A stretch of 64,000 nucleotides of DNA from assembly GCA_031277795.1 (NCBI GenBank), contig JAITLQ010000013.1, positions 1 through 64,000 of the forward strand, written 5' to 3'. Of the stretch, positions 40,544 through 49,300 are shown piece after piece. Under the pieces are notes generated by a model. It was given only the letters and a program-made list of their open reading frames with translations, was not told where the DNA came from and searched no databases. Position numbers and translations under genes: made by a program. Each line of letters begins with the position of its first letter. The stretch's first letter is position 1. The stretch comes from Arthrobacter sp. (GTDB taxonomy: Bacteria > Actinomycetota > Actinomycetes > Actinomycetales > Micrococcaceae).

Positions 40544-40591
40544 GTGACGCGCCGTGACGCCCGGTGACTCCCCCGAACGCGAACCCGTGAC
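40544..40591. repeat. Helically phased GTGAC repeats in a 325-nt intergenic region
   Basis: GTGAC occurs at 40544, 40554 and 40564, exactly 10 nt apart, and again at 40587; another is at 40466. The region 40404-40728 lies between the divergent HD-like and rhodanese genes and holds no gene. The phased repeats could be a regulator-binding array; I see no other structure there. Confidence 0.45.
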
Positions 40592-40728
40592 AGCCCCTCC
40601 CCACGGTGGAACGCTCGGTCAACGCCCGCGCGCACCCGGGCGAGAACCACACGCCAGCCCGGCCGCCGACCGCCCATCCTGATCCGCAGATGAAGCCCTC
40701 CGCGCCGCCGAAGAACCAGGAGAGCCCC

Positions 40729-41250
40729 ATGAGCCTCGCCCCGCTGCTGATCGACGTCCGTTCCGCCGCCGAGTTCGAGGCCGTCCACGCCCCGGGCTCC
40801 GTCAACGTCCCGTTGCCCGTGCTCCTCGAGCACCGCGCGGAGGCCGCGGCCAAGCTCCAGGGCCCGGTGACCCTGTTGTGTGCCTCCGGGGCCCGCGCCG
40901 AGCAGGCCCGCGCTGCCCTCGCGGGCGAGGGCTTCACCGAGGCCACCGTCCTCGAGGGCGGCGTCAACGCCCTCGAGAAGGAGGGTGGCGCCGTGCGCAG
41001 CTCCGGCACCTGGGCGCTCGAGCGCCAGGTCCGCCTCGTGGCCGGCTCGCTGGTCCTGGCCGGCCTGGCCGGCGGTCGCTTCCTCTCTCCCAAGCTCCGC
41101 GGGCTCTCCGGCGTCATCGGCGGCGGCCTGACCTTCGCCGCGCTGTCCAACACGTGCGCCATGGGCTCGCTGCTCTCCCGCGCACCGTGGAACCGCGCTA
41201 CCAACGAGCCCACGGCCGAGGAGGCCCTGGCCGCCCTCGAGCGCCGCTGA
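40729..41250 (+). CDS. Rhodanese with C-terminal DUF2892 membrane domain (YgaP-like)
   Basis: 173 residues. The rhodanese domain (1-95) shows LIDVRSAAEFEAVHAPGSVN and the active-site loop LLCASGARAEQAR, with catalytic Cys near residue 48. The C-terminal part (about 100-173) has two hydrophobic helices of DUF2892 type (VRLVAGSLVLAGLAGGRFL; GVIGGGLTFAALSNTCAMGS). YgaP-like proteins handle sulfane sulfur at the membrane. ATG 40729 has CAGGAGAG upstream; an ATG at 40690 is less likely. Confidence 0.92.
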   Translation: MSLAPLLIDVRSAAEFEAVHAPGSVNVPLPVLLEHRAEAAAKLQGPVTLLCASGARAEQARAALAGEGFTEATVLEGGVNALEKEGGAVRSSGTWALERQVRLVAGSLVLAGLAGGRFLSPKLRGLSGVIGGGLTFAALSNTCAMGSLLSRAPWNRATNEPTAEEALAALERR

Positions 41251-41309
41251 GCCACGCGTGGTCGGGCACCGGGTGACGTCACCTCCCAACGCACGACGAC
41301 GCCCGCACG

Positions 41310-41342
41310 CCGTTGCCGCGCCTCGCCGAGGCGCGGCAACGG
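41310..41342 (+). terminator. Perfect 15-bp hairpin after rhodanese
   Basis: CCGTTGCCGCGCCTC (41310-41324) and its exact complement (41328-41342) are separated by a 3-nt loop. There is no T-run. It ends 25 nt before the Nudix start. Confidence 0.75.
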
Positions 41343-41367
41343 TGGGAGGCGTGGCAGGGTGGGGCGC

Positions 41368-41931
41368 ATGAACGCCCCCTTGCTCGCCGATGTCCGCTCG
41401 CACCTCGGTGCCTGGGAGGAGCGCTGGGGCGCGCCGGATGAGCGCGAGGCAGCGGCGCTGGCCGACGCGCGCGCCGCGCTGGAGCAGGATCCCCCGGCGC
41501 TCCTGCGCCACCCGCACCGCACGCACATCACGTGCAGCGCCTTCGTGTTCTCACCCGATCTGCGCCGCACGCTCCTCGTGCATCACCTCAAGGGAAACTT
41601 CTGGGTGCAGCCAGGCGGGCACCCGGAGGCCGGGGACGCCAGCGTCATCGCGGCCGCCCTGCGCGAGACGCTCGAGGAGACGGGCGTGCGGCCGGCCGGG
41701 CGGGCCACGGTGCTGGACCTCGACCACCACGGACTCTCCGGCGCCTTCGGACACTGCCGATCGCACCTCGACCTGGGCGTGGCCGTCACCGCCGACCCGG
41801 CCGCGCAGCTGCTCGTGAGCGACGAGTCCGCGGACGTGGCGTGGTTCAGCGTGGACGCCCTACCGGAGCTCCTGCCGAGCAACTTCGCGGCGCGGCTGGC
41901 CCGCATCGCGGAGCGGGCCGGCCGGTTCTAG
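41368..41931 (+). CDS. Nudix hydrolase
   Basis: 187 residues. The Nudix box is WVQPGGHPEAGD, then AALRETLEETGV near residues 80-104. The usual Glu after the first Gly stretch is Asp here (GHPEAGD), while the metal-binding RETLEE is intact. Upstream is TCSAFVFSPDLRRTLLVHH, the normal first strands. It hydrolyses a nucleoside diphosphate derivative, identity unknown. ATG 41368 is chosen over GTG 41359. It is convergent with the PhnB-like gene, 4 nt apart. Confidence 0.92.
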   Translation: MNAPLLADVRSHLGAWEERWGAPDEREAAALADARAALEQDPPALLRHPHRTHITCSAFVFSPDLRRTLLVHHLKGNFWVQPGGHPEAGDASVIAAALRETLEETGVRPAGRATVLDLDHHGLSGAFGHCRSHLDLGVAVTADPAAQLLVSDESADVAWFSVDALPELLPSNFAARLARIAERAGRF

Positions 41932-41935
41932 GGGC

Positions 41936-42400
41936 TCACGCGCCGCGCAAGCCCTCGATGTCCAGCTTCTTCATGCCCATCATGCGTTCGTAGGCGCCGG
42001 GCGAGGCCATGAGCTCGCCCATGTTCTCCGGGACGATCTGCCAAGAGAGGCCGTACTTGTCCTTGAGCCAGCCGCACTGCTCCGACTCCGGGACGGCGCT
42101 CAGGGCCTCCCAGTAGCGATCGATCTCCGCCTGATCTGCGCAGTCGACGATCAGGGAGATGGCCTCGTTGAACGTGAACTCGGGACCCGCGTTGATGGCG
42201 TCGAACTGCACGCCGCGCAGCGTGAACTGGATGGAGAGCGGCTGGCCGGCCAGGTGCGCCTGGAAGTCGGGCAGACCCTCCTCCGGGTAGCGGGCCACCT
42301 GCAGGATCTCCGAGTCGGGGAAGACGCTCACGTAGAACTCCACCGCCTCCAGGGCCACGCCATCGAACCACAGGGACGGGGTGATCTTCTGCTCTGCCAT
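41936..42400 (-). CDS. VOC family protein, PhnB-like
   Basis: 154 residues. ITPSLWFDGVALEAVEFYVS, FPDSEILQVARYP, FDAINAGPEFTFNEAISLIV and YWEALSAVPESEQCGWLKDK, then YGLSWQIVPE follow the PhnB / 3-demethylubiquinone methyltransferase-like group of the vicinal oxygen chelate fold. The activity is unknown; PhnB-like proteins lack a proven reaction. ATG 42400 has AAAGAGG upstream; the longer GTG start has no site. Confidence 0.9.
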   Translation of the reverse strand: MAEQKITPSLWFDGVALEAVEFYVSVFPDSEILQVARYPEEGLPDFQAHLAGQPLSIQFTLRGVQFDAINAGPEFTFNEAISLIVDCADQAEIDRYWEALSAVPESEQCGWLKDKYGLSWQIVPENMGELMASPGAYERMMGMKKLDIEGLRGA

Positions 42401-42545
42401 GACGCCTCTTTCCGCCGGGGCCGTCTCTGCGCGAGGCCCTGCCCCCACGCTAGAACGCTCCGCCCCGCCGCGCTAGGGGCCCGGCGCTGCGGCCGCATCG
42501 ACGCCCCGGCCGCAGCGGGGCCAGGACCCCGCGGACCGGGCTGAC

Positions 42546-43904
42546 TCAGCGCCGGCGCGCATCGGCCGCGCTGGCCGCGCCGGAGACCACCAGGAGCGCG
42601 CACGTCATCCAGATGGCGCCCGCTGGCCCCCACGGCGCCGCCACGAGCCCCGCCAGCAACGGCATCAGCACCTGCCCCAGGCGGTTGCCCATGAGCCGCA
42701 CGGCCAGCGCCGAACCGCGCCACGCACCCGGCACCGATTGGGAGATGAGGGTCATGGTCAGCGGCTGCCCGATCCCGAGGAAGAAGCCTCCGATCACGAG
42801 GAACACCGTCGCCACCGCGCTGCCGGGCCCGCCCGGCCACCAGGCCAGGGCGAGCGGGGGCAGCGCGAGCGTGGCCCCCGAGCCGAAGAGGCACGAGAGC
42901 ATGAGGAGGGTGCGCCCCACGCGCCCCACCATCCACGGCAGCACGGCGCGGCAGATGATCGAGGCGAGCGCGCGGATGGCCAGGAGCGTGCCGATCACCC
43001 CGGGATCGATCCCCAGCTCCTCGCCCACCACGGGCAGGAACGCGGTCAGGATGTCCAGCATCGAGAGCAGGCTCAGGGCCGCGAGCATCGCGGCCGGCAC
43101 ACCGGGGCGCCGCATGATCTTGAGGACCGTCGGCCGCCCCTCCGGCGCCCCCGGCACCGCGCCCCCTGGCGGGGCCTGAACGTCACCGCCCGACGCCGCG
43201 TGGCCGGCCGCGGCGTTCGCCTCGCCTTCCGCTGGGGCCTCCCCCGCGTCGTCGGGCGGGCCGGGGGCGATCTCCACCTCGGTGCGCCGGTCGCGGGGCG
43301 AACCGGGCAGGGGCGCGACGAAGAGCAGCGTGCCGGCGGCCGCGATGGCGGCGCCGACCCAGAGCGCCGTCTGCACGGCGCCCAGCCGCCCGTCGCCGTG
43401 CGCCGAGCCGACGATGAGCCCGCCCAGGAACGGGCCGATGAGCTGGCCCACCGAGTAGGCGGCGGTGAACCAGCCGAAACCGACGTCCAGTTGGCGCGGA
43501 CTCGAGTAGCGGGCGATGGCCGATTGACCGGCGATCGTGAAGGCCAGGTGGCCGAAGCCGAGCACCGCGGAGGCGGCGATGACGCCCCAGAGGTTCGGCG
43601 CCAGCGCGAGGCCCACCCCGGCCAGGCCGAGCGTCGCGGCGCCGACGGCGAGCAGCACCCGCAGCCTGAGCATGCGATCGGAGAGCCGGCCCAGGGCGAT
43701 GGCCACGGCGAGCGGGATGATGGCGTAGGCGGCCGTCGCGACACCCACGGCCACGGAATCGGCGCCGAAGGCCAGGAGCTTGTACGACGTCACGGGCCGC
43801 AGAAGATTCAGGCCGGATTGCGTGAAGACCGCGGCGACGATGAGCACCCAGAGCCAGGGTGTGCCGGATCGCTCCCTCGTCGAAGCGGCCCGCGCCATGC
43901 CCAT
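42546..43904 (-). CDS. MFS transporter
   Basis: 452 residues with 12 predicted helices and a central cytoplasmic loop (about 200-250) rich in Pro, Ala and Glu. Motif A-like IALGRLSDRMLRLRVLLAVG follows helix 2, and its counterpart CRAVLPWMVGRVGRTLLML lies in the second half. LRPVTSYKLLAFGADSVAVG opens helix 1-2. It is probably an exporter of small molecules, substrate unknown. Start ATG 43904 (MGMARAAS) has a weak ribosome-binding site; AAGAGT lies 7 nt upstream. Confidence 0.85.
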   Translation of the reverse strand: MGMARAASTRERSGTPWLWVLIVAAVFTQSGLNLLRPVTSYKLLAFGADSVAVGVATAAYAIIPLAVAIALGRLSDRMLRLRVLLAVGAATLGLAGVGLALAPNLWGVIAASAVLGFGHLAFTIAGQSAIARYSSPRQLDVGFGWFTAAYSVGQLIGPFLGGLIVGSAHGDGRLGAVQTALWVGAAIAAAGTLLFVAPLPGSPRDRRTEVEIAPGPPDDAGEAPAEGEANAAAGHAASGGDVQAPPGGAVPGAPEGRPTVLKIMRRPGVPAAMLAALSLLSMLDILTAFLPVVGEELGIDPGVIGTLLAIRALASIICRAVLPWMVGRVGRTLLMLSCLFGSGATLALPPLALAWWPGGPGSAVATVFLVIGGFFLGIGQPLTMTLISQSVPGAWRGSALAVRLMGNRLGQVLMPLLAGLVAAPWGPAGAIWMTCALLVVSGAASAADARRR

Positions 43905-43966
43905 CCCCCGCACTCTTGTCTGCTGCGCCCACCCTATCGCCGGGGATCGCTCCAGCCCCTCGAGCG

Positions 43967-44833
43967 TTACGAGGCGGAGGAGGAGGCGGAAGCGGCGGCG
44001 GCCAAGGCCTCGGCGAGTTGATGGCTGGCCTGCTGTCCGAAGAGGAATCGCTGGGCACGGGGGTAGTGCTGCTCCGGACCCCAGATCGTGAGCCACAGTG
44101 AGGCGTTCCGCGCCAGGCGGGTGGAGACCACGCGGCACCACGAGCGCGCGGCGCCGGACGCCGCGCCGGAGCCCGTCGCCCCCGGGTCCGCCGAGGCATC
44201 CGGTGCCTCGGCGGTGCAGCGCGTTCCCGCGTACACCTCCCCGTCCTCGGTGAGGACCGAGGCCCGTGCCGCGGCGAGGCGCTCTCCCGTCAGCGCGGAG
44301 GCCTCCCGGACCTCCAGGGTGAACGTCACGGTCGAGTAGCCGCTCGGGTCGATCGCCTCGCCCGCCGCGGCGGCGCTCAGCGGCGCAACGGAGACGTCCA
44401 CGAGCCGCAAGCCGGCCTGCTCACCCTCGACCCACTCACCCGGGGCCGCGGCCCGCACCTCCTCGAGGTCCGCGTACACCTTGGCCGGCAGCGTCGCCGG
44501 CCCCTCCCCAGCACGCGTGCCGGGCCCCAGGAGCGCCTCCCGTTGCTCCTGCAGCTCCAGCTCCCGCTTCCCCTCGGGGCTCTGTGCCCGCGCCTCGCGC
44601 TCGTCCATGGAGATCGAGTAGCCGCTCCACACCGCGATGAAATACGCGGGAAAGGCCCCGAGCACCCCGACGAGCAGCACCGCCCCGGCCGCCACCCACG
44701 AGCCCGTGGGCCGTTGACCCCGGCGGCGGCGCCGCAGCCCGCGGAGAATGAGCAAGAGCACACCGACCGCCCACAGCGCGGCGATCACCCAGAAGGCCAC
44801 GATGGGTGCCATCGCCCACGAGAATTGATCCAT
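43967..44833 (-). CDS. Membrane protein with large extracytoplasmic or soluble domain, unknown function
   Basis: 288 residues. Two helices are visible: IVAFWVIAALWAVGVLLLIL (about 11-30) and VAAGAVLLVGVLGAFPAYFI (about 47-66). They flank a basic loop RGLRRRRRGQRP. The rest has beta-type strands (LRLVDVSVAPLS; STVTFTLEVREAS) and two cysteines near 207 and 233 that could form a disulfide. An Ala/Ser tail ends it. ATG 44833 has no ribosome-binding site; GATTAT lies 7 nt upstream, a leaderless pattern. The family is not recognised. Confidence 0.78.
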   Translation of the reverse strand: MDQFSWAMAPIVAFWVIAALWAVGVLLLILRGLRRRRRGQRPTGSWVAAGAVLLVGVLGAFPAYFIAVWSGYSISMDEREARAQSPEGKRELELQEQREALLGPGTRAGEGPATLPAKVYADLEEVRAAAPGEWVEGEQAGLRLVDVSVAPLSAAAAGEAIDPSGYSTVTFTLEVREASALTGERLAAARASVLTEDGEVYAGTRCTAEAPDASADPGATGSGAASGAARSWCRVVSTRLARNASLWLTIWGPEQHYPRAQRFLFGQQASHQLAEALAAAASASSSAS

Positions 44834-44886
44834 GTGCTAGATAATCCTGGGCGGGGCTGCGTTCCGCAAGACCACACACAGCAAGA

Positions 44887-44917
44887 CGCCCGCCCACCTC
44901 GACGAGGTGAGCGGGCG
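44887..44917. terminator. Hairpin between the membrane protein start and the CNNM pair
   Basis: CGCCCGCCCACCTC (44887-44900) pairs with GAGGTGAGCGGGCG (44904-44917), with one mismatch. It lies 24 nt after the stop of the minus-strand CNNM gene 2. Confidence 0.7.
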
Positions 44918-44940
44918 CCGTCGGGCCTTGCGGGCGGGCG

Positions 44941-45981
44941 TCAGGCCCCCGGCCTGCTGTCGTCGCGGATGCGGCCGACCAGCTCCTCGAGGACGTCCTC
45001 GAGGGTGATGAGGCCGTCCGGCTCTCCGGAGGCGTCGACGAGCAGGGCCAGGTGGGCGCCGTCGCGCTGCATGGCGCCCAGGGCCTCACCCACAGGCGTG
45101 CCGGCGGCGAAGCGCGGCAGCTCACGGACGCTGGCCGCCGCCAGCGGCACCTGCCTGGCCTCACCCGTGGTGCCGATGACGTCCTTGACATGCACGTAGC
45201 CGGCCCAGCCGCCGTCGGCGGAACGCAGGGGGAAGCGGGAGAAGCTGCGCGCGGCGGCCTCCTCCACCCCCGCCGGCGTGACGCTCAGCGGCAAGGACAC
45301 CACGGAGCGCAGCGGGATGCGTACCGACTCCACGGTGCCGGCCCCGAAGCGCAGGGCGCCGAGCAAGAGCGCCTCGTCGCCGCCGTCGATCGCACCGCCC
45401 TCGGCCGACTCGCGGACCATGGCCGCCACCTCGTGCTGGTCGAAGGTGCTCGCCACCTCGCTCTTGGGCTGGACCTTGAACAGGCGCAGGATCCCGTTGC
45501 CCATCGCGTTCATGAGCCACAGCACCGGCCGCAGAACGCGCACCACCACGACCATGGGCGGGCCGAAGCGCAGGGCCGTCTTCTCCGGCCCGGCCAGCGC
45601 GATGTTCTTGGGCACCATCTCGCCCAGGACCACGTGCAGGTAGGTCACGACGGCGTAAGCGATGACGTAGGAAAGCACGTCGATGGCCGTCTCCGGCACG
45701 CCCCACTCGCCCAGCGGCCCCTCGACGGCATGCTTCACGAAGGGCTTGGTGACGTAGCCGAGCGCGAGCGAACACACGGTGATGCCCAGCTGCGCGCCGG
45801 CCATGACGAGCGAGACGTGTTCGAGCGCCCAGAGCGTCAGTTGGGCGGCGCGTCCGCCCTCGCGCGCCTTGGGTTCGATGATGGAGCGACGCGCCGAGAT
45901 CAGCGCGAACTCCGCTGCAACAAAGAAGTAGTTGGCGGCCAGGAGGGCCACGGTCAACACGATCGCGACGATGCTGTTCAC
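44941..45981 (-). CDS. CNNM/HlyC-CorC family membrane protein 2 (DUF21 plus CBS pair)
   Basis: 346 residues. The DUF21 membrane domain (1-190) has VALLAANYFFVAAEFALISA, RRSIIEPKA, VMAGAQLGITVCSLALGYVT and VLGEMVPKNIALAGPEKTAL. A CBS pair follows (about 210-335; VESVRIPLRSVVSLPLSV; HLALLVDASGEPDGLITLED). Unlike its partner it lacks the C-terminal CorC_HlyC transporter-associated domain, ending at VLEELVGRIRDD. The family exports or gates magnesium and cobalt. The GTG start overlaps the stop of gene 1 (GTGA), so the two may form a heterodimer. Confidence 0.92.
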   Translation of the reverse strand: MNSIVAIVLTVALLAANYFFVAAEFALISARRSIIEPKAREGGRAAQLTLWALEHVSLVMAGAQLGITVCSLALGYVTKPFVKHAVEGPLGEWGVPETAIDVLSYVIAYAVVTYLHVVLGEMVPKNIALAGPEKTALRFGPPMVVVVRVLRPVLWLMNAMGNGILRLFKVQPKSEVASTFDQHEVAAMVRESAEGGAIDGGDEALLLGALRFGAGTVESVRIPLRSVVSLPLSVTPAGVEEAAARSFSRFPLRSADGGWAGYVHVKDVIGTTGEARQVPLAAASVRELPRFAAGTPVGEALGAMQRDGAHLALLVDASGEPDGLITLEDVLEELVGRIRDDSRPGA

Positions 45982-47324
45982 TTGCCCTCCTCGTCCTCGG
46001 CCAGCGGCGCCACGGCCGCCTCGAGGCGCGCGATGCGCGCCCCGTCCATCGCGCGCACCGTGAGGCGCACCTCGGAGGCCGGCAGCAGGTACTCGCCGTC
46101 GGTGTGCAGCACGACGACGTCGCCCTCCTTGGCGATCCTGCCCAGTTCCAGCGTGAACAGGCCGGCCACGGTCTCGTGGTCCGGGCCATCCGGAATGCGG
46201 GTGCGCAGGATCTCGGTGGCCTCGTCCGGCCGCAGGGCTCCGTCGATGAGCCACACGCCCTCGGCCACCGCCTCGGCGGCCCCGGCCGCCGGATCGTGTT
46301 CGTCGACGACCTCACCCACGAGCTCCTCCACGAGGTCCTCGAGGGTCAGCAGGCCGGCCACGTCTCCGGTCTCGTCGATGAGGACGGCCATCTGCAGGCC
46401 GCCCTCGCGCAGGGTGTCCATGAGCTCGTCCAGCTCCACCGTGTCGGGAACCAGGGTGGCCGCTTCTGCCACGGCCGCCACGGCGGTGCTGGTCCGCCGC
46501 TCGTACGGGACCGCGAGGGCGCGGCGCACGTGCACCACGCCGTCCACCGAGTGCACATCGCCCTCGGCCACGGGGAAGCGGGAGTGGCCGGTCTCGGCCG
46601 AGAGCTCAAGCAGCTCCTGGATGCTCGTGGAGGCGGACACCGTGACCATGCGCGTGCGCGGTGTCATCGCGTCGTGGCCGCGGCGGTGGCCGAAGGCCAC
46701 GGAGCGCTGCAACAGCTGCGCCGTGTGCTCGGGAAGCACGCCCTCATGCGCCGAGTGCTGGGCCAGGGCCACGAGCTCCTCGGGCGAACGAACCGAGTCG
46801 AGGTGCTCGGTGGGCGTGACGTTAAAGAGGCGCAGGATCGCATTGGCCGTGCCGTTGAAGAACACGAGCAGCGGCTTGGTGGCGGCGGAGAAGCCGCGCT
46901 GGAAGCCCACCACCTGGCGCGCGGTGGCCAGCGGCTTGGCGATGGCCAGGTTCTTGGGGACCAGCTCGCCGAACACCATGGTGACGATCGTGGCGAGCAC
47001 GAGCGAGATGACCACGGAGAGCGTGCGGGCGGCGGCCTCCGCGAGACCGGCCCCCGTCAGCGGGCCGACCACGACGGCGGCGATGGCCGGCTCGGCGAGG
47101 AAGCCGATGCCGAGGTTGGTCAGGGTGATGCCGAGCTGGGCGCCCGAGAGCTGGGTGGAGAGGGTGTCCATGCCCTTCAGGACGCCGACCGCGCGCTGGT
47201 CACCGGCCGCGATGGCGGCCTTGACGTCGTTGCGGTTGACCGTGATGAGGGAGAACTCCGCGGCAACAAACATGCCGCAGGCGGCCACGAGGAGCAGCGC
47301 AAGGAGGATGGAGACTAGTTCCAT
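45978..47324 (-). CDS. CNNM/HlyC-CorC family membrane protein 1 (DUF21, CBS pair, CorC_HlyC)
   Basis: 448 residues. DUF21: VAACGMFVAAEFSLITVNRN, LSGAQLGITLTNLGIGFLAE and VFGELVPKNLAIAKPLATAR. The CBS pair (about 205-330) contains MTPRTRMVTVSASTSIQELL and MAVLIDETGDVAGLLTLEDL. The CorC_HlyC domain (345-430) shows DGALRPDEATEILRTRIPDG and VAGLFTLELGRIAKEGD. Divalent cation transport or efflux is the family role. It starts at ATG 47324 (MELVSILL) or GTG 47333. It lies upstream of and overlapping gene 2, a typical actinobacterial pair. Confidence 0.92.
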   Translation of the reverse strand: MELVSILLALLLVAACGMFVAAEFSLITVNRNDVKAAIAAGDQRAVGVLKGMDTLSTQLSGAQLGITLTNLGIGFLAEPAIAAVVVGPLTGAGLAEAAARTLSVVISLVLATIVTMVFGELVPKNLAIAKPLATARQVVGFQRGFSAATKPLLVFFNGTANAILRLFNVTPTEHLDSVRSPEELVALAQHSAHEGVLPEHTAQLLQRSVAFGHRRGHDAMTPRTRMVTVSASTSIQELLELSAETGHSRFPVAEGDVHSVDGVVHVRRALAVPYERRTSTAVAAVAEAATLVPDTVELDELMDTLREGGLQMAVLIDETGDVAGLLTLEDLVEELVGEVVDEHDPAAGAAEAVAEGVWLIDGALRPDEATEILRTRIPDGPDHETVAGLFTLELGRIAKEGDVVVLHTDGEYLLPASEVRLTVRAMDGARIARLEAAVAPLAEDEEGK

Positions 47325-47419
47325 TCCCGGCACCCCCGCTCATGGTTCACAGGGGTGGATGCCGGGGAATACGGCAGAGGGGGCTTCGTCGAGCCCGGAC
47401 TGTCGCCAGGGGCGTTCAT
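47315..47419 (-). other. Possible leader ORF upstream of the CNNM operon
   Basis: A 34-codon frame starts at ATG 47419 with AAAGGA 3 nt upstream and ends at TAG 47315-47317, overlapping the first codons of the CNNM gene. A hairpin (TGCCGCCGG/CCGGCGGCA, 47432-47451) sits just before it. The peptide (MNAPGDSPGSTKPPLPYS...) is proline-rich. Such an arrangement could couple CNNM translation to the leader, but it may be chance. Confidence 0.3.
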
Positions 47420-47571
47420 CATTCCTTTCTTTGCCGCCGGGACCGGCGGCACGGTGACGTTTCATTCTCCCGGAGGCCGTGCCTCCTCGCCAGGCGTCGG
47501 GGGCCCCAGGGCCCGACTCCCGGGGTGTTCCCAGGGAGGAGGCGTTCCAGAGCCCGACGGCGCGGGGTTCC

Positions 47572-47614
47572 CCCGGGTGCCTCGCCCCACCCGGGGAGGG
47601 GCGAGGCACCCGGG
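47572..47614. terminator. Perfect 17-bp hairpin in a 330-nt gene-free region
   Basis: CCCGGGTGCCTCGCCCC (47572-47588) pairs exactly with 47598-47614 around a 9-nt loop. It lies 52 nt past the stop of the MFS gene transcribed toward it. The rest of 47334-47665 holds the leader ORF and hairpin described above and a GCCCGACGGCGCGG motif (about 47552). Confidence 0.8.
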
Positions 47615-47665
47615 CCGGCGCGCGCCGTCGCGCCCCGGATCAAGCCCTCCGCGCGGCCCGGCCGA

Positions 47666-49186
47666 TCAGTGATCGGCCGCGACGCGCTCGCCCACGAGCT
47701 TCGGCGAGGGGATGACCTTGAACGCGATGACCGCGCCCACGAGCGTGATGACGGCCGCCACGATCGAGGTGGTCTGCATGGCCGAGGTGAAGGCGTGGCG
47801 CGCGGCCTCACCCTCGGCGGAGGCCGGGTTGAGGATCGTCATGGCCGTCGCGAGCGACTCGCGCACGCCGTGTTCGTTGGCGCCGCCCAGGCCGGCCGGC
47901 AGGTTGAGGCGGTAGAGCGCCGTCATGAGCGAGCCGAGCACCGCGATGCCGAGGGCCACGCCGAGCTCGTACGAGGTCTCGGAGATGGCGGAGGCCGAGC
48001 CGGCCTTGGCCGGCGGCACGGCGGAGACCACGGCGTCCACCGTGACGGTCTGCGCCAGGCCCACGCCGAGGCCCACGGGGATGAGGGCCAGGCCCAGCCA
48101 GAGGTAGGACTGAGCCCCCTCCGCGATCGCGATGGCGATGAGGCCGCCCCCCGTCAGGGCGAGGCCGGCGGCGATGGTGCGACCGGCGCCCAACTTGGCC
48201 AGGAACCAGCCGACCAGGAGCACCACGACGATCGACGCGAGCGTGGCCGGCAGCTCCGCGAGTCCGGCCTGCAGCGGCGTGTAGCCGCGGCCGAGCTGGA
48301 GGTACTGCGAGAAGAAGAAGAGCAGCCCGGTCAGCGCGAAGACGGCGATGAACTGCGAGAGCACCGAGCCGGCAAAGGCCGGGACCTTGAAGAGGCTCAC
48401 GTCGATCATGGGGGCGGCGAGGCGCTGCTGGCGGCGGATGAACCACCAGCCGAAGGCGAGCCCGGCCAGGAGGCAAACCGCCCCGAGCGCGTCGACGCCG
48501 GACTGCACGGTGTGCTTCACGGCGTACACGAGCGGGACGATGGCCGCCATGGAGAGGGCCGCGGAGACCAGGTCGAAGCGCCCGGGGTTCGGGTCCTTCG
48601 ACTCCGGCAGGAGGAAGAAGCCGGCCACCACGAGGACAAGCACGACGGGCACGTTGATCAGGAAGACCGAGCCCCACCAGAAGTGCTCGAGCAGCACGCC
48701 GCCCACCAACGGGCCGAGGGCCGCGCCGCCGCCGGCCGCCGCGGACCAGATCGCGATGGCGCGCGTGCGTTCCTTGGCGTCGGTGAAGATGTTGCGGATG
48801 AGCGAGAGCGTGGAGGGCATGAGGGTGGCGCCGGCGACGCCCAGCAGCACGCGCGCGGCGATGAGCCATTCGGCGCTGGGGGCGAAGGCGGCCACGAGCG
48901 AGGCCACGCCGAAGAGCGCGGAACCCAGGAGCAGGAGGCGCTTGCGGCCGATCCGGTCGGCGAGCACGCCCATGGTCACGAGCAGGCCGCCGAGGGCCAG
49001 CGAGTAGACGTCGCCGATCCAGAGCAGCTGCGTCGCGCTGGGCTGAAGATCGGCGGTGAGCGAGGGCACGGCGAGATAGAGGACCGTGCCGTCGATGGCC
49101 AGCAGGAGGACCGCGAGCACCAGGATCGAGAGGGCGGCCCAGCGGCGCTTGGGCGAGAACGGGTGGGGTGGCTGTGCACTGCTCAT
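47666..49186 (-). CDS. MFS multidrug transporter, DHA2 (14-helix, QacA/LfrA) type
   Basis: 506 residues with 14 helices. LLAIDGTVLYLAVPSLTADL (helix 1 with Asp), LGGLLVTMGVLADRIGRKRL (motif A), RVLLGVAGATLMPSTLSLIR and IWSAAAGGGAALGPLVGGVL (motif C, antiporter) are all present. It is a proton-driven exporter of cationic drugs or dyes by family. It is divergent from a TetR gene, and the operator overlaps its -10. ATG 49186 is 6 nt after TACAGT, so the mRNA is leaderless. Confidence 0.93.
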   Translation of the reverse strand: MSSAQPPHPFSPKRRWAALSILVLAVLLLAIDGTVLYLAVPSLTADLQPSATQLLWIGDVYSLALGGLLVTMGVLADRIGRKRLLLLGSALFGVASLVAAFAPSAEWLIAARVLLGVAGATLMPSTLSLIRNIFTDAKERTRAIAIWSAAAGGGAALGPLVGGVLLEHFWWGSVFLINVPVVLVLVVAGFFLLPESKDPNPGRFDLVSAALSMAAIVPLVYAVKHTVQSGVDALGAVCLLAGLAFGWWFIRRQQRLAAPMIDVSLFKVPAFAGSVLSQFIAVFALTGLLFFFSQYLQLGRGYTPLQAGLAELPATLASIVVVLLVGWFLAKLGAGRTIAAGLALTGGGLIAIAIAEGAQSYLWLGLALIPVGLGVGLAQTVTVDAVVSAVPPAKAGSASAISETSYELGVALGIAVLGSLMTALYRLNLPAGLGGANEHGVRESLATAMTILNPASAEGEAARHAFTSAMQTTSIVAAVITLVGAVIAFKVIPSPKLVGERVAADH

Positions 49187-49192
49187 GGATAA

Positions 49193-49222
49193 ACTGTACC
49201 GTCTGGGCGGTAAAGTCGTCGA
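49193..49222. promoter_or_regulatory. MFS promoter with TetR operator
   Basis: On the minus strand the -35 is TCGACG (49217-49222) and the -10 TACAGT (49193-49198), 18 nt apart. TACCG-TCTGGG-CGGTA (49197-49212) is an inverted repeat filling the spacer and touching the -10. TetR binding there would block RNA polymerase. Confidence 0.65.
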
Positions 49223-49300
49223 GGCCGGGAGACTGCGCTACGGTGACCAGTTGGTGAGCGGCACACGAGCCGCACACGGAACAAGGAGCGCACGGCCACC

